Below, one piece after another: positions 38,581 through 47,281 of a stretch of DNA of 64,000 bases. The first letter of the stretch is position 1. Every line of letters starts with the position of its first letter. Origin of the DNA: Isochrysis galbana (lineage: Eukaryota > Haptophyta > Isochrysidales > Isochrysidaceae); contig CM030934.1 of NCBI GenBank assembly GCA_018136815.1, positions 6,778,573 through 6,842,572 on the forward strand. The letters run 5' to 3'. Made by a program: the position numbers and the translations under genes. Below the pieces are notes generated by a model. It was not told the DNA's origin, made no database searches, and saw nothing but the letters and a program-made list of their open reading frames with translations.

Positions 38581-38928
38581 TGTCGCATTCATCCTAGATG
38601 ATGCGATTTCTAGGCTCTTATTTCCAGGTCCTTCGTCGTGCGGCCACACGGTGAAGCTCAGGTACATCTAGGTTGGTAGGGTTCGTCCCTAGCGATCTAG
38701 AATTCGGGTTCTCGTTTCGTTCCTTCTAGCCTGTTTGTCAGGTCTAGATTCCAGGTTTCCTCCTTTCGGGTAATCTTGACCCAAAGGAGCCAGGTCGCCT
38801 GTTGCTCGCTGCGCGCTTGTCTCAGGCTCTCGGGTTACCTTGTGAAGGCTTGTTTAGCTTCTTGCAAGGCTTGTCGTTTCTTGTTGGGTTCCGGTTCTTT
38901 CTTGGGACCTGCTCACTTTCGTTGTTGT
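38581..38928 (+). repeat. 5' LTR of element B, truncated
   Basis: The first 348 bp of the LTR, matching 47282-47629 without a difference that I can see. It is joined at 38928/38929 to gag codons (CCAAGCACCC), with only a base or two of shared sequence at the junction. Confidence 0.93.
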
Positions 38929-39255
38929 GCCAAGCACCCAAGGGTCTCGGCGGCGCTAGCAAAGTGCCGACCGGCCGATAATTCAATGGAAACTCCACGG
39001 ACGGACGATATCAATAGAGGAATCACCGAATGGACGAACGAAAACGGCTGTGCCTTCTGCGCTTTCCGACCTCACGCTCCTCCTGGCACTCCAGCCAGCG
39101 AAGCCTGGAAATATGGCACGGGAGACGGTGCTCACAACCCCGTCATCTGTCAGCCATATATTCGCTTTCTGTGTGAGGCTGGCTGCGGAGAGTGTGGATC
39201 GGACGAGCACATTCATAAGCTTCTTCGCTCGATGGTCCGGGTTAAGCCTCAGTAG
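38929..39255 (+). pseudogene. Gag C-terminal remnant of element B
   Basis: It encodes the last ~108 residues of gag, including the Cys/His cluster (CAFC...CEAGCGEC), and ends in UAG at 39253-39255. The N-terminal two thirds found in element A (3294-6011) are deleted. The remnant remains in frame with pol. Confidence 0.88.
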
Positions 39256-42200
39256 GGGTCCGGCGGGGTCCCCGTCCTTCAAACCCTGGCGGAGAACATC
39301 GCGGGCGGTGGGCCCGAACGCCACCACCACCATCCCGATCCGATCCCTACGCCGCTTGGGGAGAAGAGCTGTCAACGCGGCGATTCTCCCCCTGTCTCTA
39401 GCTCTATTCAGTCCTCGACGGTGGGAGCCGCCTCGCCGGCTGAAGCCCCCGCCGAACGGCTATCTCGGAAGCCGGAGTCGACACTTGACCCGGGCTCCTG
39501 GAAACAGGTTTGCCCCGGAGATCGTCGCGACCCGACTCTCCGAAATTCGTGTACGTCTACAAGTTCTTCTATTACTTCGCACGCTATTAGGATGTTAGGG
39601 GCTGATTCTCGCACGCTGCCCCTCTTGGAGTCTGTTTCTACGGATACTATGCTGTCATCGGTTCCTTCTAACTCTCCTAGGTCTTTCGACGCATCTTCAT
39701 CCCTGGATTCACCCCCCGACGGCCCTGCCCAAGGGGGTGGGCTAGGTAGATTCGACGCGTCTTCGGTCTCTTCGTTTCGTAAACGAACAGTTGTGAAGCC
39801 CTCGAGGGCTGTCGACTCGGTATCATCTTCTGCTCTAGGTTCTATGGATAGGTCCGACGTGGCCGCTGCCGCGTACGAAAACGTTGTTGCTGCTTTACCT
39901 GTTTCTGCTCTTTCCCGGCGGGACCCCTCTGGAGACCTCTCTCCCAAGGGCCATAGCCGGAGCCGCTCTGCGGACGAATCGTCGTTGTCTACCGTAGGTT
40001 CTCGTGCTGTTGAGGCGGAGACTAGTGTCTCCTCTTCACCTCTCTCCCCGGTTCGTTATATTTCTCCGTCATCGTGTTCATTCTCTCGTCTCGAAGTTGC
40101 ACCTGTTCTCGTTTCTGACCTTGTTCCCGACCCGGAAGGGTCGGCTTCCGGGGTCGATGAAGTTGAAGGTTCCAAGGGAGCTGCGGCTTTCCGCGCTCAC
40201 GCCGTGGTCACTCCAGCCTCGGGAGACGCAGGGGCCGTCGATTACGATCCCACGTCGCGCACCACATGGACGCCGGCGTCTCCTCTTTCTCTCGGCTCTC
40301 CGGAGGATCCCCATTCCAGGGATCGCCCGCCGGGGCCAACCCCCTTCAGGTCTAGCCCACCGAAACTTGAGGGCGACGACCCCCTCCCCCTGAATTCTAC
40401 TGCCGAGGCCATCCACCGGATCGCCGTGGTTGGTTGTTCCTCGGCCGCCAAGTCTACTGAAGCTGCCCGCGCCCCTACGCGCGAGCTTCAAATGTTAGCC
40501 GCCTCCCGTGCCCGGGCTAGCGGTTCCTCCGTCATCTTGCCCCGCCATCTCGCCGAAGCTGCTCTAGCCTTGCGGCGGCCGGACGCGAGCACTCATGCAT
40601 CGCCCTCTGCCGTGTTGCCGACGCATTTTGACGAGCTTTGCGCTGAGTTGGCAGCGATCCACGACGCCGTGACGTTCGACGCGGCCGAGGGGATTCCTCC
40701 ACCCCGCGTTCTAGTCGTCGGTGAAGCTAGCGGGGTCGTGTCTTCGATGTTCCTACTTGCCGGAGCGCACGTCGCGACGTGCGATCTACGACCGTCGGAG
40801 ATCGACTACATTCCCCACTTCTGCGGAGATGCTCTTCACATTCAAAATCTCGGTTGGGACCTCGTGGTCGCGCATCCGCCGTGCACGTATTTGTCGGCGG
40901 TGAGTTGCCAGTGGCTCGATCGGGAACCGGGACGTCGCCAGGCTCTCGAATCCGCCGCTAGAGTCTTCCTCGCCATGGCAAGCGCCGACGCGCCTTTCGT
41001 TGCCGTCGAAAATCCTCGAATGCACGCGGAAGCCTCTGCCTTAGTCGGGAGGTTGCGACCGCGGCAGTTTGTGCAGCCGTGGCAGCACGGCACGGGCCAT
41101 CAAAAAGCAACTGGCCTGTACCTGACGGCTTCACTCCCGTCCTTGCAGCCTTCGAAGATTGTCGAGGGACGTCTATCGGCTATGGCGGATCTATCGCCGT
41201 CGCCCCACCGTGGCGCCCTTCGCAGCCGCACCTATGTGGGCATTGCCGGTGCAATGGCGGCCCAGTGGATGCCGGTCTTGCGCCGTTATGTGCGCGAAGC
41301 CAAGGCGTCGCGTTCGCTCGACTTCACGGTGGACTGGGCAATTTCCCAAGCAGCTGCCAGCTTGAGAGAACGCCCTTCGCTTTGCTCGACCGGTTTCGAG
41401 CTGGCTGAGCCGAGGACGGCTCTGGCTCGCTTCATGGAGGGGAGAGGCGAAGCAGCTTCTAGCTCTCACCTCACGCCTCCCAGCGGTTCGCCAGTGTCTG
41501 ATTCGGTTGTCGTGATCCCGGACGCAGGCCCCGTTGCCGATGCTTCTCGCCTGCTTCATCAGGAGGACTCGGAAACAAACGTATCGCAAGACGAGGCCGA
41601 GGCGGAAGGAGACCGCTTCCTGCCGTGGGAGTGGCCCATAAAGGACCGCTCTACAACGCCAGGCCCTCCAAACACGGTGAAGAAGCGCCGCAGCAAGTGG
41701 CAGGTCTTCGATCGTGATGTAATTTCGGGGGTCCATCGGTGGCAGGATGTCACGCCTTCCATCGCCCAAGAAATCGCTGAGCAAGCGGCAGCTGCGGAGC
41801 CGTCGGAGCCTTCCATCTTGTCTCAACTGGGCTCCCAAGGCATCAATGCACTATCTCCGAGCGCCTCCTTCACGGCTGGCGACGAGGGAGTGGCCGAACT
41901 GACCAATTCGTTCGTAGCCGAAAGGCCACTCGAAACCTGGGATGTTGGGCCCGACTCGGGAGAAGATGACACGCCCGAGATGCCAGAACACCGGAGCATG
42001 CAGACCCTCGAGACCAAGCCCTCCGACGCCGCCGAAGGAGAGGATACTCCACGGGCACTGTATTGCGATGGGGCTACCGCTAGGGGCCTCAGTGCGGCCG
42101 GATTTTCCGAGTTGTCGAAGCTTCCGAAGACAGACTTGCAGAAGTCCCTGGAGAAGGAATGGTCACGCCAAATGGATCAACCTCGGCATCCGACGGACCG

Positions 42201-45200
42201 TCGAGGGCTAGGCTATGATGGCGTGCCTAACCCCTCTAGTTCGGCAGAGGCATCCCCATACTCTTCAATACCATTCGTGCCGCAGACGGTAGCCGCCGCT
42301 ATCGAGCGAGTGCCCCACGTCGATGAATCTTCTCCGTCCAGGCCAGCCTCCAATCCAACCACCCCGTCACCCGGAGCCGGAACCTCGCTTCCAGTAGAAT
42401 CTATCGCGGACACTCCGCCGCCGCTCTACCCTCGTCACTGCCTCTATGTCCGCGATCTCGTGGTCTGCCGTGCCGATGGCGACCGCACAGCTCAAGGGTT
42501 CGTTCTCCCGGACGTTGCCCTCACGGTGAACAGCACCCTGGCTGACACTGGAGCGGGCCCGTCAGTAATCACCACTGCTCTTCTCGATCGACTACCTGAA
42601 GACGCTTGCGTCGAACGCGTATCGGACGCTACCGTCCCCAACCTACATGGGCCGGACGGCCTTCCTCTCATCACTAGGGGCCGGGCTAGCCTCGTCTTCT
42701 CCTTGTCCGGTCGCCTCTTCCGTCATTCGTTCGCGGTCATCGAAGGAAACGCGATGCTTCTGCTCGGGAACGATTTTTTGGCCGCCCACTCCGCTACCAT
42801 TTCTCTCGACGCCGCGAGCTCGGAAGGAAGCCTCCGCCTCCGTCCGGCCTCTGGCGATTCAGAAGACTCTTCAAGAGTCCTTTCCGAATGTGTAGTCAGA
42901 GTTTCCACGGCGCCGCCCCCAGTCGCGGACGCCGGCTTCGTCGGAGTTATCTCGATGTCACCCGGTCAGCCGCTGACTGTCGACTTTCTGGAGAGGTCGA
43001 CGGCAACACGAGAGACCCCGGGCGGATCGGAGGGTGAGGCTGCTGCTGATGCTAGACAGCCACTCTATACACCTCTCTTTGAGTCTGCCGACGAGTTTGC
43101 GGCCAAAGCTCCGGCGTCTACCTCGTCCGAATATCTTCTCTACACGGAGCAAGCGGTGACGATTCCTGCCTTCCACCGCGCAACCATCTGGGTCAGGGTT
43201 CCGCTAGCTCTCCGAGATCATTCGGACTGCGCGATGCTGGTCGACCGCCTACCAAATCGCGAGGCTCTCGATTCGTCTCCTCTCGTAATGCCCACGGTGG
43301 TCACGCCCACGGAAGATCATCGCATCGCGGTGACGATCGTCCACACCGGGGTCAATGCGCTGACCCTGCCGTCTCTGCATCCGATAGCTTCGCTCCAGGT
43401 GCGTTTCAAGTTGCACCGGGGCTGGACTCCGACTGGAAGCGAGGGGGATGGTGACCCTGTCACCGCGCTGAGCGAGGAGCAACGATCTCTACTCGACTCA
43501 GCCACCATCGATCCAGACCGGCTTCTTTCCGACGATCAACGAGAAGAAGTACGCCAACTCTTGGCCCGGCGCATCAAAGCTTTCGCGTTGCACCCGGGGG
43601 CTCCAAACCATACGCACGTTCTCGAGGTGGAGTTGCCACTCAACCCCGGCGCTGTTCCTCACCGGCACGCTCCGTCTAGAGTGGGCCGCGCAGGCGAGCT
43701 CATCATAGAAGAGGAGGTAGCCAAGATGGAAGCCGCCGGCATTATTCGCAAGTCAAATTCGGCTTGGGCTTCCCGAGTAGTCCTGGTCAGCAAGAAAGAT
43801 GGCTCCGTTCGATTCTGCGTGGACTACCGCGACACGAACGCCAAGCTACGCGTCGAGGATAGCCCTCTACCCCTCATTGTGGAGGCTATCGATAGGCTAG
43901 CGTCCGGCCAAGGGCCGCTCAGTTCTCTCTTCTTATGTACTCTCGATTTAGCCTCTGGTTTTTGGGGCATCCCGATCAAAGAATCGCACAAACATATCAC
44001 CGCTTTCACTACCCACCGCGGCAAATACGAGTTCAACTTTCTACCGTTCGGCATCCAATCAGGTCCCTCCTACATGTGCCGCTTGATGGACATCGTTCTC
44101 GGTGCGCTAGCGTGGGAGATCTGCATGCCTTACCTCGATGATGTGGGCATCTGGTCAACGGGCGTGGGACCTTCCGAAGAGGCCAGGGCACAGGCTTCGT
44201 TCGAGCAAATGCTTCACCGGCTAGACCTAGTTCTCGAGCGGCTAGAGTGGGCCGGCCTGACCTGCAAGATGTCCAAGTGTGTCTTCTTTGCCACCTCTAC
44301 GGAGTACCTCGGTCACGTTGTCTCGAGGGAAGGTCTCAAGATGGACCCGAAGAAGGTCGCAGCTGTCGCCGACATCGACCCGTCATCCATCAACTCCTTG
44401 GAAGCGGTTCGATCTTTCCTCGGCCTTTGCTCCTACTATCGTCGATTCATTCGCCAATTCGCCGCTAAGGCTGCTCCTCTCACTGCCCTCACGCGGAAGG
44501 GCTGCGACGTGGCAAAGGAGTCCCAGTCCGAGGAGTGTCGCCGAGCTATCCAAGAGCTCAAGACAGCGATCACCTCGGAGCCCGTCTTGACTCCACCCAG
44601 GGATGATCGGCCCTTCATCGTCAAGACCGATGGGGCTAGCAAGTTGGGTATCGCCGGCATCCTCTCGCAGCTAGGAGACGATAACCGTGAACGAGTCGTT
44701 GGGTACTACGCTCGCAGTCTCACCTCGGCCGAACGCCATTGGACGGTGACTGAGATTGAACTCTTGGCTGCCCTAGAATCAATCCGAAATTGGCGACCCT
44801 ACCTTTGGGGGCGTCGGTTCAAGTTAGTCGTCGACCACTCCGCACTGCGATGGCTGCATACCATGAAGGATCAAGTAGCCGGTGGGCCAGCCTCTCGGCT
44901 GACTCGGTGGGCTCTCAAGTTGGCTGAGTACCGGTTCGATGTCGAACATAAACCAGGAGCTGTTCATCAGGATGCTGACGGGCTCTCCCGGCTAGCATCC
45001 CTGGAGCCGGAACACGAAGACGAACCACTCGCCGGCCCAGCGTCGTTAGCGGTACGTGAGCCTGGCTCAGAGTCTCTAGCCGAGCATGAACGGTCTCATC
45101 CGGTGGCTGCCATCACGCGCTCCGTAGTTACGGCGCGAGGGCTTCAAGCTTTGGACCGATCTCGTCGTCGAGCCTCCGATTCCGGGCCCGCCATCCAGTC

Positions 45201-46911
45201 CAGTTATTTGGCTCCGGGTACGCCGACTTCCGAAGAGATGAAAGCGGCCCTGGCGGAAGATCCGTTCGTAGAGCCACTCCTGGGCTCAGGAGAGACGGCC
45301 AACCACGAGCCATCAGGCCAAGGGTCGCCTCCGCCAGCCGCCGCCTCAGGCCCCATTGTCGAAGATGATTCGTGTTCCAGTCCTGTCGCTCCCGCTCCCG
45401 CTCCCGCTCAGCCATCCAAGATGTTTCGCCGTTTCGTCGTTCACGATGGGCTCGTCTACTATCGCACCGTTCCTGACTCCACCGACTCGGACTCGCTAGT
45501 GCTCTATGTTCCGCCCTCGTTGCGGTCTCGCTACCTTTTTGCCTACCACGATCGCTCCGGTCACCTTGGAGTTTCTCGTATGTCCGGTCTTCTTCGTACT
45601 CGGGTCTACTGGCCTGGCATGTCTTCCGACGTTGCGTCCTACGTCCGAGAATGCCACGAGTGCACCCTCGCCAAGCCGCTACCGAGGGCTCTAGCGTCGC
45701 CCTCCGGTCTCTCCGTGGGTACCTACCCCTTTGATGTGGTCTACTGCGACGTGCTCTCGCTAGCTCCCACTCACAACTTCGTGCCTGGAGTCTCGGGTTA
45801 CGACAAGCTGGTCGTCTTCATCGACTCGCTCACTCGATGGATTGAGGCTGAGCCGTCGAATGGGGATCCCTCGTCGGAGATGGCCTTGGACATGTTCATC
45901 CGCTTGATTGTGACGCGTTATGGAGTCCCTAGGCAGCTTCGGACCGACGCCGGTTCGAATCTTTGTTCGGTTCTTGTTTCGCGTATTCTGGAGCTCACCG
46001 GGACTGATTTGTCGAGTACAGAGCCGTATCGACATGAGGGTGTAGGCTTCGTCGAACGCGCTCAGCAAACGCTCATTCGTTTGATGCGCGCCTCGAACGA
46101 GGGTGGCGGTCATTGGGTCGACCATTTGCCGTTCCTACTCCTCTCGTTGAGGGCTTCTTCCGGTCGTGTCACCTCCCGGTCTCCAGCGTCTTTGATCTTT
46201 GGGCGTGAGCTGCGTCTGCCCGCTCAACTCTCTGATCCGAAGTCTGTTTCGCCAACTGCTCTCGAGGCGGCGTCCGCCGACGTTCGCTCGTACGCATCCA
46301 GGCTCAATGCGAGCCTCCGCCTCTCTTGGTCCAGCGCTCTCGAGGCTACCCTAGCCGCTCAGGCTGAGTCGGTCCGTGACGCTACGATCAAGTCTCAAAG
46401 ACCAGCTCGTTTCGAACCTGGGGATCGCGTCTGCATGCGATTACCAGGCCATGCCAACAAGTTGCAATTCATCTACTCGGGTCCCTACCGCGTCGTAGAG
46501 GCTCTGTCCGACACTAGGTACCGACTCCGTGATTTGGAGAACCGGTTAGTCAAGGAGGAGGTGCATATCTCGAACCTCCGGCCGTATCATACTTTCGTTG
46601 ATGAAGAGCCGCTGGCTGACGACGAGTACATCGTTGAAAAGTTGCTCGATCGTCGTAGCCATGGCGATTCTATCGAGTACCTCGTGAAGTGGCGTGGCTA
46701 TTCTATTCGAGAAGCCACCTGGGAGCCTCGTTCCGAGTTGCTCCGTCGTTGTTCTGATTTGCTTGATGATTATGATCGCTCCGTCGAAGAGACTTGTCCA
46801 GAAGATGTTGAGTCCCCGGAAGCAACTTCTTCGTCGGCCAGGGATACTCCTCTTCCTCTCGTTCTCGATGCGCCGTCTTCGCGCACTCGATCCAGGCTCC
46901 ATTCTCGTTGA
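39256..46911 (+). CDS. Pol polyprotein: methyltransferase-like, protease, RT, RNase H, integrase, chromodomain
   Basis: The frame is open from the gag UAG to the stop at 46909-46911; the first ~55 codons contain no ATG, and the frame is the same as gag. In order: a Ser/Pro-rich region (39256-40630), the cytosine-methyltransferase-like domain (40640-41285), a linker, a retropepsin-like protease (ADTGAG at 42538-42555, LLLGNDF), RT (DLASGFWGIPI, PFGIQSGPS, catalytic YLDD at 44131-44142), RNase H (VKTDGASKLG, TEIELLA, DHSAL), integrase (zinc finger H-H-C-C around HDRSGHLG...CHEC; D at YCDV, D at RTDAGSN, E at GFVERAQQ), and a C-terminal chromodomain (YIVEKLLD...YLVKWRGYS...TWEP). This domain order defines Ty3/gypsy, and the chromodomain places it with chromoviruses. 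Every catalytic residue is present, so this pol appears functional. Confidence 0.93.
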   Translation, partial: GSGGVPVLQTLAENIAGGGPERHHHHPDPIPTPLGEKSCQRGDSPPVSSSIQSSTVGAASPAEAPAERLSRKPESTLDPGSWKQVCPGDRRDPTLRNSCTSTSSSITSHAIRMLGADSRTLPLLESVSTDTMLSSVPSNSPRSFDASSSLDSPPDGPAQGGGLGRFDASSVSSFRKRTVVKPSRAVDSVSSSALGSMDRSDVAAAAYENVVAALPVSALSRRDPSGDLSPKGHSRSRSADESSLSTVGSRAVEAETSVSSSPLSPVRYISPSSCSFSRLEVAPVLVSDLVPDPEGSASGVDEVEGSKGAAAFRAHAVVTPASGDAGAVDYDPTSRTTWTPASPLSLGSPEDPHSRDRPPGPTPFRSSPPKLEGDDPLPLNSTAEAIHRIAVVGCSSAAKSTEAARAPTRELQMLAASRARASGSSVILPRHLAEAALALRRPDASTHASPSAVLPTHFDELCAELAAIHDAVTFDAAEGIPPPRVLVVGEASGVVSSMFLLAGAHVATCDLRPSEIDYIPHFCGDALHIQNLGWDLVVAHPPCTYLSAVSCQWLDREPGRRQALESAARVFLAMASADAPFVAVENPRMHAEASALVGRLRPRQFVQPWQHGTGHQKATGLYLTASLPSLQPSKIVEGRLSAMADLSPSPHRGALRSRTYVGIAGAMAAQWMPVLRRYVREAKASRSLDFTVDWAISQAAASLRERPSLCSTGFELAEPRTALARFMEGRGEAASSSHLTPPSGSPVSDSVVVIPDAGPVADASRLLHQEDSETNVSQDEAEAEGDRFLPWEWPIKDRSTTPGPPNTVKKRRSKWQVFDRDVISGVHRWQDVTPSIAQEIAEQAAAAEPSEPSILSQLGSQGINALSPSASFTAGDEGVAELTNSFVAERPLETWDVGPDSGEDDTPEMPEHRSMQTLETKPSDAAEGEDTPRALYCDGATARGLSAAGFSELSKLPKTDLQKSLEKEWSRQMDQPRHPTDRRGLGYDGVPNPSSSAEASPYSSIPFVPQTVAAAIERVPHVDESSPSRPASNPTTPSPGAGTSLPVESIADTPPPLYPRHCLYVRDLVVCRADGDRTAQGFVLPDVALTVNSTLADTGAGPSVITTALLDRLPEDACVERVSDATVPNLHGPDGLPLITRGRASLVFSLSGRLFRHSFAVIEGNAMLLLGNDFLAAHSATISLDAASSEGSLRLRPASGDSEDSSRVLSECVVRVSTAPPPVADAGFVGVISMSPGQPLTVDFLERSTATRETPGGSEGEAAADARQPLYTPLFESADEFAAKAPASTSSEYLLYTEQAVTIPAFHRATIWVRVPLALRDHSDCAMLVDRLPNREALDSSPLVMPTVVTPTEDHRIAVTIVHTGVNALTLPSLHPIASLQVRFKLHRGWTPTGSEGDGDPVTALSEEQRSLLDSATIDPDRLLSDDQREEVRQLLARRIKAFALHPGAPNHTHVLEVELPLNPGAVPHRHAPSRVGRAGELIIEEEVAKMEAAGIIRKSNSAWASRVVLVSKKDGSVRFCVDYRDTNAKLRVEDSPLPLIVEAIDRLASGQGPLSSLFLCTLDLASGFWGIPIKESHKHITAFTTHRGKYEFNFLPFGIQSGPSYMCRLMDIVLGALAWEICMPYLDDVGIWSTGVGPSEEARAQASFEQMLHRLDLVLERLEWAGLTCKMSKCVFFATSTEYLGHVVSREGLKMDPKKVAAVADIDPSSINSLEAVRSFLGLCSYYRRFIRQFAAKAAPLTALTRKGCDVAKESQSEECRRAIQELKTAITSEPVLTPPRDDRPFIVKTDGASKLGIAGILSQLGDDNRERVVGYYARSLTSAERHWTVTEIELLAALESIRNWRPYLWGRRFKLVVDHSALRWLHTMKDQVAGGPASRLTRWALKLAEYRFDVEHKPGAVHQDADGLSRLASLEPEHEDEPLAGPASLAVREPGSESLAEHERSHPVAAITRSVVTARGLQALDRSRRRASDSGPAIQSSYLAPGTPTSEEMKAALAEDPFVEPLLGSGETANHEPSGQGSPPPAAASGPIVEDDSCSSPVAPAPAPAQPSKMFRRFVVHDGLVYYRTVPDSTDSDSLVLYVPPSLRSRYLFAYHDRSGHLGVSRMSGLLRTRVYWPGMSSDVASYVRECHECTLAKPLPRALASPSGLSVGTYPFDVVYCDVLSLAPTHNFVPGVSGYDKLVVFIDSLTRWIEAEPSNGDPSSEMALDMFIRLIVTRYGVPRQLRTDAGSNLCSVLVSRILELTGTDLSSTEPYRHEGVGFVERAQQTLIRLMRASNEGGGHWVDHLPFLLLSLRASSGRVTSRSPASLIFGRELRLPAQLSDPKSVSPTALEAASADVRSYASRLNASLRLSWSSALEATLAAQAESVRDATIKSQRPARFEPGDRVCMRLPGHANKLQFIYSGPYRVVEALSDTRYRLRDLENRLVKEEVHISNLRPYHTFVDEEPLADDEYIVEKLLDRRSHGDSIEYLVKWRGYSIREATWEPRSELLRRCSDLLDDYDRSVEETCPEDVESPEATSSSARDTPLPLVLDAPSSRTRSRLHSR
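40640..41285 (+). other. Phage-type DNA cytosine methyltransferase-like domain inside pol
   Basis: About 215 residues. RVLVVGEASGVVSSMF (SAM-binding loop region) is followed by AGAHVATCDLRPSE, GDALHI and GWDLVVAHPPCTYLS, with the PPC cysteine codon at 40882-40884 (the C5-methyltransferase nucleophile position). Then comes FVAVENPRMH (ENV/ENP motif), QPWQHGTGHQKATGLYL, and a closing RSRTYVGIAGAMAAQW. From memory this block order is the pattern of a family common in bacteriophages and annotated as DNA cytosine methyltransferase. It is unlike DNMT1/DNMT3, since the recognition region between the blocks is very short. Catalytic activity is not proven; a standard C5 motif VIII (QxRxR) is not evident. 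It would be made as part of the Gag-Pol precursor. Confidence 0.78.
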
Positions 46912-47281
46912 TCCCATGTCTTGGGTAAGGGACCCGTCCCTCTAGGCTAGCCCCACGCCTCGGCTAGGGCTCCGAGTTCAAGAGCGAATCATGGAGGTGA
47001 TGAACGCGTGCTGCCTGCGCTCTACACCCGGCGCAACACCCGAGCAAAGCTCCTGTAAAAGGGAGAAGTGGGTGGGGCAGTGCGTACGAAAGAGGCCGCC
47101 GCGCTAAGCCGCCGATTTCGTGCTCGCTTTGGATCCAAAGGGTGTTCTTGTCTCCACGTTTCGCTCGCTATGTTCCGTTGCTTCTTGTTCCGATTCTGAC
47201 CTCTGGTCAGCCCAAGTTCCAGGTCTCTGTTTCCAAGTTCACCGCTCGACATCGGGAGACGTCTCGATCTTAGTCGGGGGG
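46912..47281 (+). other. 3' non-coding region and polypurine tract of element B
   Basis: 370 bp between the pol stop and the 3' LTR, without a further gene. It ends in TCGGGGGG directly before TGTCG, the position of the polypurine tract that primes plus-strand synthesis. Confidence 0.7.

Noticed and set aside
39421-39423. GTG as a start codon for a separate pol gene
   Set aside because: The frame is open upstream to the gag UAG with no ATG; a GTG start in a eukaryotic retroelement is less likely than readthrough.
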